From Mucilaginibacter sp. L196 (GTDB lineage: Bacteria > Bacteroidota > Bacteroidia > Sphingobacteriales > Sphingobacteriaceae), in NCBI RefSeq assembly GCF_009765905.1, contig NZ_LMUO01000019.1:850292-914291 (forward strand): a stretch of DNA of 64,000 bases, in the 5' to 3' direction. Under the pieces are notes generated by a model. The model made no database searches. It was not told the origin of the DNA and saw only the letters and a program-made list of their open reading frames with translations. Within the stretch, counting starts at the first letter, position 1, and every line of letters begins with the position of its first letter. Shown in pieces: positions 36,531-45,502 of the stretch. Both the position numbers and the translations under genes were made by a program.

Positions 36531-37817
36531 ATGAAACCCAAAAAAACGTCACACATATTCCGTGCATTCCGGAATAAAAACTACACTTTATTTTTTTGCG
36601 GGCAATCGGTTTCGCAAATAGGTACCTGGATGCAGCGCACAGCGGTAAGCTGGGTTATTTACTCTATAACACATTCTGCCTCTATGCTTGGGCTTGCCAT
36701 ATTTGCGCAGCAGTTTCCATCATTCTTGCTTTCACTACATGGCGGAGTTGTTTCTGATAGATATAGCAGACACAAGATATTATTGGTTACCCAGACCGCA
36801 TCCATGGTACAGGCTGTGTTATTAGCCATACTTATTTTAACAAATCATTATGTAGTATGGGAAATACTTACCCTTAGTGCTATGCTCGGTGTAATTAATG
36901 CATTTGATGTGCCTGCAAGGCAACCAATGGTGCATGAAATGGTAGACAATAAGGAAGATATCCCAAATGCGTTAGCGCTTAACTCAGGCATGGTTAATAT
37001 AGCCAGGCTGGTGGGGCCGGCATTATCAGGCATAGTACTTCAGGCATTTGGAGCTGGCATTTGTTTTTCATTAAACGCGGTGAGCTTTTTAGCAGTACTA
37101 GCATCGCTATTGCTCATGAAATTACCAAAGTTTACGCAGCCGTTAGTAAAAAAGAAGATTATAACTGAACTTTCCGAGGGCCTGCAATACCTGAAACAAG
37201 AACCGGCTATAGGTTCAATTATATTATTGATTATTATATCGAGCTTATTGGTTTTCCCGTATGATACTGTTTTACCTGTTTTTGCAAAAGTGGTATTCAA
37301 AGGTAATGCCTCTACTTTTGGTTACATCGCTAGTGTTATGGGTTTAGGTGCTATTTCAGGAAGTTTATTTTTTGCTTCGCTGAAGAAAGGCACTAATCTC
37401 CGGTTTGTTTCACTTATGGGAATAGTCGTTTTAGGGATCGGACTAGTATTGTTCTCGCGGGTGACGAATTTTCTTATCTCGATACCATTCGCGGTTCTGA
37501 TAGGCTTTGGTTCCCTGATGCCGATGACGGCCTGTATTACTACCATACAAATAGAAGCCGCCCCAAATATGCGGGGACGAGTGATGAGTTATGTAGCTAT
37601 GGGGTTTTTTGGCATGTTGCCATTAGGTAGCTTACTTATCGGTACTATCTCACAAAAAATAACTGCTCCCTTAACAATGTTTTGCCAGGGAATAATCGCA
37701 CTTATCATAGCCGCTGTATTTTATAAAATATTCAGTAAAGAGAAAATAAATAAAATAGTAAGTCAAGAGGAATTACAGGCAGACGAAGCGCTTGCAGTAG
37801 AAAAAATAGATCAATAA
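36531..37817 (+). CDS. MFS transporter (EntS-like, MFS_3)
   Basis: A 428 aa inner-membrane exporter with about 12 hydrophobic segments. The N-terminus NKNYTLFFCGQSVSQIGTWM and the loop GGVVSDRYSRHKILL (MFS motif A) are typical of the MFS_3 group that includes the enterobactin exporter EntS. VPARQPMVHEMV is also a family segment. It lies between a TetR gene and an isochorismatase-like gene, suggesting drug or siderophore-like efflux induced by its substrate. The substrate is unknown. Confidence 0.9.
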   Translation: MKPKKTSHIFRAFRNKNYTLFFCGQSVSQIGTWMQRTAVSWVIYSITHSASMLGLAIFAQQFPSFLLSLHGGVVSDRYSRHKILLVTQTASMVQAVLLAILILTNHYVVWEILTLSAMLGVINAFDVPARQPMVHEMVDNKEDIPNALALNSGMVNIARLVGPALSGIVLQAFGAGICFSLNAVSFLAVLASLLLMKLPKFTQPLVKKKIITELSEGLQYLKQEPAIGSIILLIIISSLLVFPYDTVLPVFAKVVFKGNASTFGYIASVMGLGAISGSLFFASLKKGTNLRFVSLMGIVVLGIGLVLFSRVTNFLISIPFAVLIGFGSLMPMTACITTIQIEAAPNMRGRVMSYVAMGFFGMLPLGSLLIGTISQKITAPLTMFCQGIIALIIAAVFYKIFSKEKINKIVSQEELQADEALAVEKIDQ

Positions 37818-37830
37818 TTAATTAAAAAAA

Positions 37831-38394
37831 ATGGAACAGAACACTCAAAACACAGCTCTATTAGTAATGGACATGCAAGTTGGTATACTTGCCATGCTCC
37901 CTAATGCCGAAACCATACTTGATAAGGTATCTTCGGCCATTGCTACTGCCCGTAGCAAAAATATACCTGTTATTTATGTAGTGGTTGGCTTTAGACAAGG
38001 TGCCCCAGAAATCAGTATTAATAATAAGAGTTTCTCAGCTGGAAAAGAAAAGTTTTCCAATATGGATATGACTGCATTTATGCAGGTGCATGGTAGCATT
38101 GCGCCACAGGCAGGTGAGGTAACGGTTATTAAGCGTCGTGTAAGTGCATTTACTGGTAGCGATCTTGAAGTGGTACTAAGATCGTTTGGTATACAGCATT
38201 TAGTATTAACTGGTATTGCTACCAGCGGTGTTGTATTATCAACCTTACGGGAAGCTGCTGATAAGGATTACCGCGTTACTGTATTAGCCGATTGTTGTGC
38301 TGATGGTGATGAAGAAGTGCATCGTGTGCTAACCACAAAAATATTCCCTCGCCAAGCCGATGTACATGCGTTGGAAGAATGGCAGAAGATATAA
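37831..38394 (+). CDS. isochorismatase-family hydrolase lacking the usual cysteine
   Basis: A 187 aa isochorismatase-fold protein. The Asp (Asp14, VMDMQ) and Lys (Lys101, VIKRRVSAF) of the catalytic triad are present. At the nucleophile position, where hydrolases have Cys, it reads GIATSGVVLST with Val134. Such cysteine-free members resemble true isochorismatases (vinyl-ether hydrolysis) rather than amidases. Start is 13 bp after the MFS gene, so they form an operon, and a strong bidirectional terminator follows. Function with the exporter is inferred. Confidence 0.85.
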   Translation: MEQNTQNTALLVMDMQVGILAMLPNAETILDKVSSAIATARSKNIPVIYVVVGFRQGAPEISINNKSFSAGKEKFSNMDMTAFMQVHGSIAPQAGEVTVIKRRVSAFTGSDLEVVLRSFGIQHLVLTGIATSGVVLSTLREAADKDYRVTVLADCCADGDEEVHRVLTTKIFPRQADVHALEEWQKI

Positions 38395-38404
38395 AATTAT
38401 ATAA

Positions 38405-38440
38405 CAAAAAAGCCCTATGATTTCTCATAGGGCTTTTTTG
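38405..38440. terminator. bidirectional terminator between convergent operons
   Basis: AAAAAAGCCCTATGA and TCATAGGGCTTTTTT form a perfect stem with a 4-nt loop. It ends both the plus-strand MFS operon and the minus-strand RND operon. Confidence 0.92.
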
Positions 38441-38456
38441 TTTAAAGGCTGTTTAT

Positions 38457-39866
38457 TTATCGCCAGCCACCACCTACAGATCTGTAAAGATCAGATACGG
38501 CGCTTAACTCATCTCTTTTTATCGTAGCGAGTTGTAATTGACTTTGTAATACATTGCTTTGTGCAGTTATAACTTCCAGATAAGTCGCCATGCCGTTTTT
38601 AAACAACAGGTTTGCATTTTGTGTTGCCTGGTTTAATGTATTTACCTGTGTTTGCACAATTGCTTGTTGTTGTTTAAGCTTTTCTATCTTAACTAAAGCA
38701 TCGCTTACTTCGCCAACTGCATTTAAAACTGATTGTCTGAACTGTAATACGGTTTTTTCACGATCAACTTCTGCAACCTTGTATTGGGTTGATAATTCTT
38801 TGTGATCAAATAGTGGTTGCAGCACGCTACCAGAAACTATACCAAATAATGATGCTGGTATATTAAACCAATTATTCGCCATAAATGAATTTACACCACC
38901 GCTTGCGGTTATACGCAAAGCAGGATACATAGCAGCTTTATTAATGCCCACATTAGCGTTAGCTATAGTTAAAGCTAGTTCAGCGCTTCTTACATCAGGT
39001 CTGCGGCTTACCATGGTTGATGGTACACCGGCAGAAAGATTATCAGGCACTGTAATTTCGTCTAAGTTTGTGCTTACCGTAATACTGCTTGGTATGGCAC
39101 CTGTTAAAATACGCAACGCGTTTTCTTGTACGGCAATATTCTGCTCAAACTCAGGAACTAGTTGTGCGGCAGTCAACTGTTGCGCCTGTGCCTGTTGTAC
39201 AGCTAACGATGTAACTTGACCCGCATCATATTGAAAACGAATGATACGAAGTGTACTATCATTCAATCTTACATTCTTTTTGGCAATATCTAATTGCGCA
39301 TTTAGCATTAAAAGGTTGTAATAACCTTGCGATACGGTAGCAACAATATTTGTTTGTATGGCCTTTTTAGCTTCAATAGTTTGAAGATAAGCAGCTAAAG
39401 CGGATTTGCTTTGATTGCGAATCTTACCCCAGATATCAGCTTCCCATGATAAAGATAAGTTGGCTGAATAATCCTCAATATGTTTTGTTTTGATATTATC
39501 CTGAGCTAAACTTAATCCATCCAAGCTATTATCTGAAGGGCGGCTACTACTTGCCGTAACGTTTAAATCAGTCTGTGGCAAATAGTTCCATTTTACTTGT
39601 TTAAATAACAAGTGCGATGCCTCTATATTTTTCACTGCGATTTGCATATCATAGTTCCGTTCTATGGCGCTATCAATCAAAGTTTGCAGTGTAGCATCGG
39701 TGAAAAAGCTTTTCCATTGCATGTCGCCTACACTTGCTGTATCTGCTGTAAGCGTAGCATTTCTGAAAGTATCAGGCGCAGCATTTTTGGGTGTTTGGAC
39801 ATCTTTCGAAACCTTACATGCGCTTAAAAGCAGCAGCAGTAATAACCCGTTTATATATGTTTTCAT
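38457..39866 (-). CDS. RND efflux outer-membrane factor (OprM/NodT family lipoprotein)
   Basis: A TolC-type channel of 469 aa with a lipoprotein signal (lipobox LSAC, Cys17). It contains the two outer-membrane efflux repeats (about 60-250 and 270-460), with SWEADIWGKIRNQSKSALAAY and SRRPDVRSAELALTIANANVG characteristic of the NodT group. It is the last gene of the operon, 18 bp after the pump gene, and should complete a tripartite envelope-spanning exporter. Confidence 0.94.
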   Translation of the reverse strand: MKTYINGLLLLLLLSACKVSKDVQTPKNAAPDTFRNATLTADTASVGDMQWKSFFTDATLQTLIDSAIERNYDMQIAVKNIEASHLLFKQVKWNYLPQTDLNVTASSSRPSDNSLDGLSLAQDNIKTKHIEDYSANLSLSWEADIWGKIRNQSKSALAAYLQTIEAKKAIQTNIVATVSQGYYNLLMLNAQLDIAKKNVRLNDSTLRIIRFQYDAGQVTSLAVQQAQAQQLTAAQLVPEFEQNIAVQENALRILTGAIPSSITVSTNLDEITVPDNLSAGVPSTMVSRRPDVRSAELALTIANANVGINKAAMYPALRITASGGVNSFMANNWFNIPASLFGIVSGSVLQPLFDHKELSTQYKVAEVDREKTVLQFRQSVLNAVGEVSDALVKIEKLKQQQAIVQTQVNTLNQATQNANLLFKNGMATYLEVITAQSNVLQSQLQLATIKRDELSAVSDLYRSVGGGWR

Positions 39867-39884
39867 TTTTGTTATTATTAAAAG

Positions 39885-42800
39885 TTAAGCTGAAAATTGA
39901 TCCTGTAATTCAGCAACTGAATGGCCATTGATGTTACCGTGCGGATGTCCGTTCTCATCAAGTAGGGCAGCAGGAGGCACACCGGTTACCTTTTCCTGTA
40001 ATCCCTGGAAGATCACGAATAACACAGGAATAATAAACAGACCAAGTATTACACCTGATACCATCCCGCCCGCAGCACCAATACTAATAGAGTGGTTACC
40101 TTGCGCAGATGGACCTGTCGCGATACTCATCGGGAATAATCCAAATACAAACGCCAGTGACGTCATGATGATTGGTCTTATCCTTAGCCTTGCTGCTTCT
40201 ATAGCCGAAGCAACCAAACTATAACCAGCTTTGCGTCGCTGTACCGCAAACTCCACAATAAGGATGGCGTTTTTGGCCAACAAGCCAATAAGCATGATGA
40301 GGGCTACCTGTACATAGATGTTGTTTTCAATACCGGTTAAACCTAATACAACAAACACACCAAATATACCTGTAGGTATTGAAAGTATTACTGCCAATGG
40401 TAGGATGTAACTTTCATACTGTGCTGCTAATAAGAAGTATACAAATACCAAACAAAGCGCGAAAATAACAGCTGATTGCCCGCCTGAGGAAATTTCCTCA
40501 CGTGTTTGACCAGAGAACTCATAGGCAAAACCTGATGGTAATTCCTCTTGAGCTGTTTCCTGTATAGCCTTGATCGCATCACCTGAGCTATAGCCCGGTT
40601 TAGGGATCGCGTTTACCTCGATAGAGTTAAACAGGTTATAACGTGAAGCGGTTTCTGAACCATAAACACGGGTTAGTTTAACCAGTGTGTTGATAGGCAC
40701 ATTGTCTCCAGCCTTGTTTTTAACAAACACACGGTCAATAGCTGACGGATCGGTACGGTCGGCAATATCAGCCTGAACAATCACACGATAGTATTTACCA
40801 AAGCGGTTAAAGTCTGATGCCTGGGCGCTACCGAAATAGGCCTGCATAGTTGACAGGATGTCTTTAACATTAACACCCAGCTGATTAGCCTTTTCGTCAT
40901 CAACTTCTAATTGTAATTGAGGATAATCTGCTTTATAAGAGGTAAAGGCATAAGCGATTGCCGGTTTGGCCATCAGCTTTGCTATAAAGTTATTGGCTAC
41001 ACCACTAAATTTATCTAACCTGCCATTAGTTTTATCCTGCAACATTACGTCGAGGGCTTCTACGTTGCTAAATCCAGGAACGGTTGGAAAGCTGAATACG
41101 AAGAAGGTACCGCCCGGTATACCGGCCATTTTACCCCTTACTATATTTTGTATAGCATCAATATTCTTAACCGCGCCTCTTTGATCATTAGGTTTTAACA
41201 GCAAGAAAATTACACCAGCTGATGGACTGCTGGATTGTGTTAAAAAGTTAAAACCAGACAGCGCGGTAACAAATCTTGCTGATTCCAAAGTCTTCAACTG
41301 ATCTTCGGCCTGTTTGAATATTTTATTAGTACCGCTTAATGAAGTTCCCGATGGTGTAGAAACAGCGATAGCCACAAATCCTTGATCCTCAGTAGGGATA
41401 AAGCCTGTTTTTGTTCTGTTTACCAGGTAAACCGTAGCGACAACTACTAATGCAAGCCCAGCCATACTGATCCATTTATGACGGATAAGAACTTTAAGGG
41501 CCCCAACATACCTGGTGGTCATATAATTAAACCCGCCATTAAAGCCCGCATAAAATTTCTCAGTAAAACCTTTTTTAGGTGCTTCGTGGCCATCTAGGGT
41601 ATGCTTGTTTTTTAAAAATAAAGCAGCTAGGGCAGGGCTCAGGGTTAAAGCATTAACAGCAGATATGATAATGGCTATGGCCATTGTTAATGCAAATTGC
41701 CTGTAAAATATACCTGTTGAACCAGTCATAAAGCTAACGGGCAAAAATACCGCCGCCATAACCAGTGTAATGGATATAATTGCGCCGCTAATTTCACTCA
41801 TAGCCCCTGTGGTTGCTTCTTTCGGGGTAAGGCTCGGGTCGTGTTCCATTTTGGCATGCACCGCCTCCACCACCACAATCGCGTCATCCACCACAATACC
41901 TATGGCTAATACGAGGGCGAACAAGGTTAAAAGGTTAACTGAGAAACCGAAGAGGTTCATGAAGAAGAATGTGCCAATAATGGCAACCGGAACCGCTATA
42001 GCCGGGATCAATGTAGACCTGAAATCTTGCAGGAATATAAATACCACGATAAATACCAGTATAAAAGCTTCTACCAATGTATGCTCAACCTGGTTAATTG
42101 ATTCATCCAGATCGGTTTTAGTACGATAAAACTGATTGTATTTGATGCCAACAGGGAAGCTCTTTGATGCTTTTTCCATCAACTTATCAATGGCTATCTG
42201 AATTTCGTTGGCGTTTGAACCTGACAGTTGTATAATACCGATAATAATACCATCGTGCCCGTTAAGGTTACTTACGCTATTATAAGAATAAGCACCCAGT
42301 TCAACACGTGCTACATCTTTTAAGCGTAATACAGAACCATCTGCATTTGCACGGATAGCAATATTTTGGTATTCCTCTGGCGTGGTAAGTTTACCTTTAT
42401 ATTTAATTACATATTCAAATGATTCATCGCTTTGCTCCCCAAATCTACCGGGTGCTGCTTCCAGGTTTTTGTCCTGTATAGCTGCCGTCACTTCGGCGGG
42501 AGTAACATTGTAAGCTGCCATTTGACTTGGATTCAGCCAAACACGCATAGAGTAGTCCTTAACACCACCAAATATACTTGCAGAACCTACACCCGGAATA
42601 CGTTTAATTTCGGGAATGATATTAATCTGTGCATAGTTAGCTACAAAGGTCTGATCATATTTTTTGGGATCCTCTGTGTAGATAGCCATAGCACCAATAA
42701 AGCTGTTTTGCTGTTTAGTAGTGGTTATACCATATTGTACAACCTCGGCCGGTAATTGGCTAGTTGCTTGTGAAACACGGTTTTGAACGTTCACAGCCGC

Positions 42801-43106
42801 CTGATCGGGGTTGGTACCTTGTTGAAAGTAAACCGTGATGCTTAAAGTACCATCATTACTGGCAGTGGAAGTCATGTATGTCATGTTTTCCACACCATTA
42901 ATTGCTTCTTCCAATGACGGGGTCACGGAACGTAAAATAGTCTCGGCATTAGCGCCCGGGTATACAGCAGATACTAATACCGACGGGGGGGCAATATCTG
43001 GAAACCGCTCCAGGGGCAACTTTGTTAAACCAAGCACACCAACTATCACCAATAATATGGAGATAACTGTTGATAGTACCGGTCTTTCTATAAATTTCTG
43101 AAACAT
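39885..43106 (-). CDS. RND multidrug efflux pump (AcrB/MexB, HAE-1 family)
   Basis: A 1073 aa proton-driven inner-membrane pump. It starts with the family N-terminus MFQKFIERPVLSTVISI. Two halves each have a large periplasmic loop and six membrane segments. The proton relay pair in TM4 is visible in GIVVDDAIVVVEAV, and the second half contains YFLLAAQYESYILPLAVILS in the TM8-9 area. It sits between the adaptor (24 bp) and the outer-membrane factor. Substrates are probably hydrophobic drugs, but the sequence does not tell which. Confidence 0.96.
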   Translation of the reverse strand: MFQKFIERPVLSTVISILLVIVGVLGLTKLPLERFPDIAPPSVLVSAVYPGANAETILRSVTPSLEEAINGVENMTYMTSTASNDGTLSITVYFQQGTNPDQAAVNVQNRVSQATSQLPAEVVQYGITTTKQQNSFIGAMAIYTEDPKKYDQTFVANYAQINIIPEIKRIPGVGSASIFGGVKDYSMRVWLNPSQMAAYNVTPAEVTAAIQDKNLEAAPGRFGEQSDESFEYVIKYKGKLTTPEEYQNIAIRANADGSVLRLKDVARVELGAYSYNSVSNLNGHDGIIIGIIQLSGSNANEIQIAIDKLMEKASKSFPVGIKYNQFYRTKTDLDESINQVEHTLVEAFILVFIVVFIFLQDFRSTLIPAIAVPVAIIGTFFFMNLFGFSVNLLTLFALVLAIGIVVDDAIVVVEAVHAKMEHDPSLTPKEATTGAMSEISGAIISITLVMAAVFLPVSFMTGSTGIFYRQFALTMAIAIIISAVNALTLSPALAALFLKNKHTLDGHEAPKKGFTEKFYAGFNGGFNYMTTRYVGALKVLIRHKWISMAGLALVVVATVYLVNRTKTGFIPTEDQGFVAIAVSTPSGTSLSGTNKIFKQAEDQLKTLESARFVTALSGFNFLTQSSSPSAGVIFLLLKPNDQRGAVKNIDAIQNIVRGKMAGIPGGTFFVFSFPTVPGFSNVEALDVMLQDKTNGRLDKFSGVANNFIAKLMAKPAIAYAFTSYKADYPQLQLEVDDEKANQLGVNVKDILSTMQAYFGSAQASDFNRFGKYYRVIVQADIADRTDPSAIDRVFVKNKAGDNVPINTLVKLTRVYGSETASRYNLFNSIEVNAIPKPGYSSGDAIKAIQETAQEELPSGFAYEFSGQTREEISSGGQSAVIFALCLVFVYFLLAAQYESYILPLAVILSIPTGIFGVFVVLGLTGIENNIYVQVALIMLIGLLAKNAILIVEFAVQRRKAGYSLVASAIEAARLRIRPIIMTSLAFVFGLFPMSIATGPSAQGNHSISIGAAGGMVSGVILGLFIIPVLFVIFQGLQEKVTGVPPAALLDENGHPHGNINGHSVAELQDQFSA

Positions 43107-43130
43107 GACTTTAAAGTTTAAGTGTATGTA

Positions 43131-44270
43131 TTATTTTTTTATTAGTGCGACAGTTTTATCTGTCGCCTTTTCAGGCTGGATCACCATACCCTCCTGCAAT
43201 TTATCAATGCCGCTTAATACAATCTCGTCGCCTACTTTTACGCCGTCTTTAACCAGGTAATTGTCGCCGGTTTTACCAACAATGGTAATAGCCTGTTTTT
43301 TTACCTTACTGCTATCGCCTACGGCAAATACAAATACCTTATCTTGCATTTCAACAGTAGCAGATTCCGGTACCAATAAAGCATCATGGTGTACTAAGCT
43401 TAAGCGTACTTTGCCTGTATTTCCTGAGCGTAACAAGCCTTGAGCGTTTGGAAAACTAGCCCTCAAAGTAATAGCGCCAGTGTTTTTATCAAACTGACCA
43501 TCTATCATATCAATGCTGCCTTGTTTAGCAAACTGGCTGTCATCGGCTAATAATAATGTTACGGGTGGTAAGCCTTTAAGTTTATCTTTTAAAGTTTCGC
43601 CTGCATATTGTTCTTTAAAGCTTACAAAGTCTTTTTCGCCTAAAGCGAAGTAAACATGTACGTTATGCACATCAGATAGTAAGGTAAGTGCGTCAACATC
43701 CGAAGGAGAAACCAAACTTCCTTGTTTCTTTAATAAACGACCGATATAGCCGCTAACAGGGGCTTTAATGGTTGTATATCCCAAGTTAATTTGCGCGGTA
43801 GATACGTTGGCTTTTGTTTGTTCAACATTTGCTTTTGCAACATCATAAGCCGCGCGAGCTGTTTTAAGTTGATAATCAGAAACTACCTTGTTTTGTACCA
43901 AAGGAGTTAATTTATCAATCTCTAATTGTGCATTGGCAACAGATGCTTCGGCTGCATGCATACTGGCAAGGGCATTGTTTAATGCTGCGCGATATGGCAG
44001 ATCGTTGATTTTAAATATAGGCTGACCTTCGCTTACATAAGCGCCTTCGTCAACAAATACTTTGTCTAAAGAGCCGCTCACCTGCGGGCGAATTTCCACG
44101 TTTACCGTGCCTTCAATAGAAGCTGGGTATTCCTGGTAAGTAGTGTCTGTTCCTGAAACAATAGTTGCTACAGGCAACGATGGAGCAGGTGGGGCGCTGC
44201 CAGCCTGTGGTTTCGGCGAACAGCTATATAATAGTGTTATGGTTATGAGTCCTAAGATAATTTGTTTCAT
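43131..44270 (-). CDS. RND efflux periplasmic adaptor (AcrA/MexA family lipoprotein)
   Basis: A 379 aa membrane fusion protein with lipobox LYSC (Cys17). The lipoyl halves (VNVEIRPQVSGSLDKVFVDEG and TTIKAPVSGYIGRLLKKQGS, each part of the domain) flank an alpha-helical hairpin (about 95-155). A beta-barrel and the membrane-proximal domain follow. It is the first gene of the RND operon. The 280 bp upstream contains a palindromic TetR-type operator at 44428-44438. Confidence 0.95.
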   Translation of the reverse strand: MKQIILGLITITLLYSCSPKPQAGSAPPAPSLPVATIVSGTDTTYQEYPASIEGTVNVEIRPQVSGSLDKVFVDEGAYVSEGQPIFKINDLPYRAALNNALASMHAAEASVANAQLEIDKLTPLVQNKVVSDYQLKTARAAYDVAKANVEQTKANVSTAQINLGYTTIKAPVSGYIGRLLKKQGSLVSPSDVDALTLLSDVHNVHVYFALGEKDFVSFKEQYAGETLKDKLKGLPPVTLLLADDSQFAKQGSIDMIDGQFDKNTGAITLRASFPNAQGLLRSGNTGKVRLSLVHHDALLVPESATVEMQDKVFVFAVGDSSKVKKQAITIVGKTGDNYLVKDGVKVGDEIVLSGIDKLQEGMVIQPEKATDKTVALIKK

Positions 44271-44427
44271 GATACTGATTTTAATTTTTGTGTTAATAGA
44301 TAGTGCTTAGTATATATATGATGGAGTTGTGAGTGTTAATAATTAAGTATGCGCATTAATTTGCTGATGAAATAAGTAACGTTCATGGTGATATACCATA
44401 AATATGGTTTAATGCCATTAGATTTTC

Positions 44428-44438
44428 TAACAGTGTTA
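44428..44438. promoter_or_regulatory. candidate TetR operator upstream of the RND operon
   Basis: TAACAGTGTTA is a palindrome (TAACA-G-TGTTA), 158 bp before the adaptor start. The same site, extended to TTAACAGTGTTAA, lies in front of the divergently placed regulator gene at 45173-45185. The surrounding 280-bp gap has no other feature that I can support. Confidence 0.65.
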
Positions 44439-44550
44439 ACCATTTGGCAAATACTGTGGGTATTAATTTTCATTTTATTAATTATTGTATTGTGTTTGTA
44501 TGCTTAATTTTGATATTGTTAACGAATGGCAATATTGGCCAGTGAAAAAA

Positions 44551-45150
44551 CTAATCGTTTATTGTCCTTATGATGCCACCTATCGCATCTCTCAAAACTT
44601 GGCGGTTCATCTCGTCAGAGAAACCCCTGCTTAAAAGATTAATGGATATTAAACCATGTACAACAGACCAAAAAGTATAATATTTTTTACAGATAATTTC
44701 AGATTCCATGTCGGTAATTCCGATCAGTTCGCCTATCACTTCGGTAAAAATATCCCACGGCATATCTGCTTCGGGTAGCTTATTTACCATTTCGCAGCAA
44801 TTTGTTGATACACCAAACATCCCCTGATAAAGTTCCTTATTAGCAAAGGCAAAATTCCAGTAAGCTATCCACATGGCCTCCAGTTGTTTGGCAGGTAATC
44901 TGTGTTTGCTTTTTGCTTCTTGTAAATCTCTCGATAATATCAAATAACCTTTACGGGTTAACTCAAGTAGTATAGCTTCTTTATTTGAAAAATATTCGTA
45001 GATAATAGGAGCAGTGTACTCAATAGCATCGGCAATTTTACGCATGCTTAATGCTTGCCATCCTTCTTCTTTAACAATTTGAAGTGAAGCGTCCAGTATG
45101 TTACACCTTGTTTCTTCCTTTAATCGTAATATCCTATCCTTGCTTGCCAT
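44551..45150 (-). CDS. TetR/AcrR family repressor of the RND operon
   Basis: A 199 aa TetR regulator whose helix-turn-helix (about 25-60) reads LSMRKIADAIEYTAPIIYEYF followed by SNKEAILLEL, with the TAPIIYEYF form common in repressors of Bacteroidota efflux operons. The C-terminal domain (FANKELYQGMFG) belongs to a common TetR ligand-domain type. It lies directly upstream of the RND operon on the same strand. The palindrome 23 bp before its start, shared with the RND upstream region, suggests it represses both. Confidence 0.92.
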   Translation of the reverse strand: MASKDRILRLKEETRCNILDASLQIVKEEGWQALSMRKIADAIEYTAPIIYEYFSNKEAILLELTRKGYLILSRDLQEAKSKHRLPAKQLEAMWIAYWNFAFANKELYQGMFGVSTNCCEMVNKLPEADMPWDIFTEVIGELIGITDMESEIICKKYYTFWSVVHGLISINLLSRGFSDEMNRQVLRDAIGGIIRTIND

Positions 45151-45502
45151 TTTGTTTACTCTATTAAATCATTTAACAGTGTTAAGCAAATGTACAACGA
45201 TAATTTATATTGATGTACATTTAATTGTCATAAATAAAAGTACTAAATATAATAATAATGTGAAACTACTCTCGTTAAACTGTTGATAAACAGAGGTGTT
45301 ATTGGGTTTTGTTTTTTAGAAAGCATTTTTATTACAACTATAGGTAATCATTCTACGTAATGTTATAATGTAATATGATGGTTTTCATCGATTGAAAGTT
45401 CAAGTTTATCGATAATGTTTTTTAAATATTGAATTTTAATTTAAACTTTGTCAGACTAAACCATATGCCGTATACACAGTCTAAAGGATTAATTGAGTAA
45501 AT
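45151..45502. other. 352-bp intergenic region between TetR and the pepsin-like gene
   Basis: It contains the operator and -7 box of the TetR gene (45173-45194). The rest is AT-rich and should carry the promoter of the plus-strand lipoprotein gene, but no exact TAnnTTTG was found; TAAACTTTG at about 45444 is the nearest. Confidence 0.5.
45173..45194 (-). promoter_or_regulatory. TetR autoregulation site: palindrome next to a -7 box
   Basis: The perfect 13-bp palindrome TTAACAGTGTTAA (45173-45185) lies directly downstream of a minus-strand -7 box, TACATTTG (45187-45194). Repressor bound here would cover the transcription start. No good -33 box at 19 bp was seen. Confidence 0.65.

Noticed and set aside
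44271..44550. possible small gene between the adaptor and TetR genes
   Set aside because: No ORF of useful length; the interval is explained better as a regulatory region with the palindrome.
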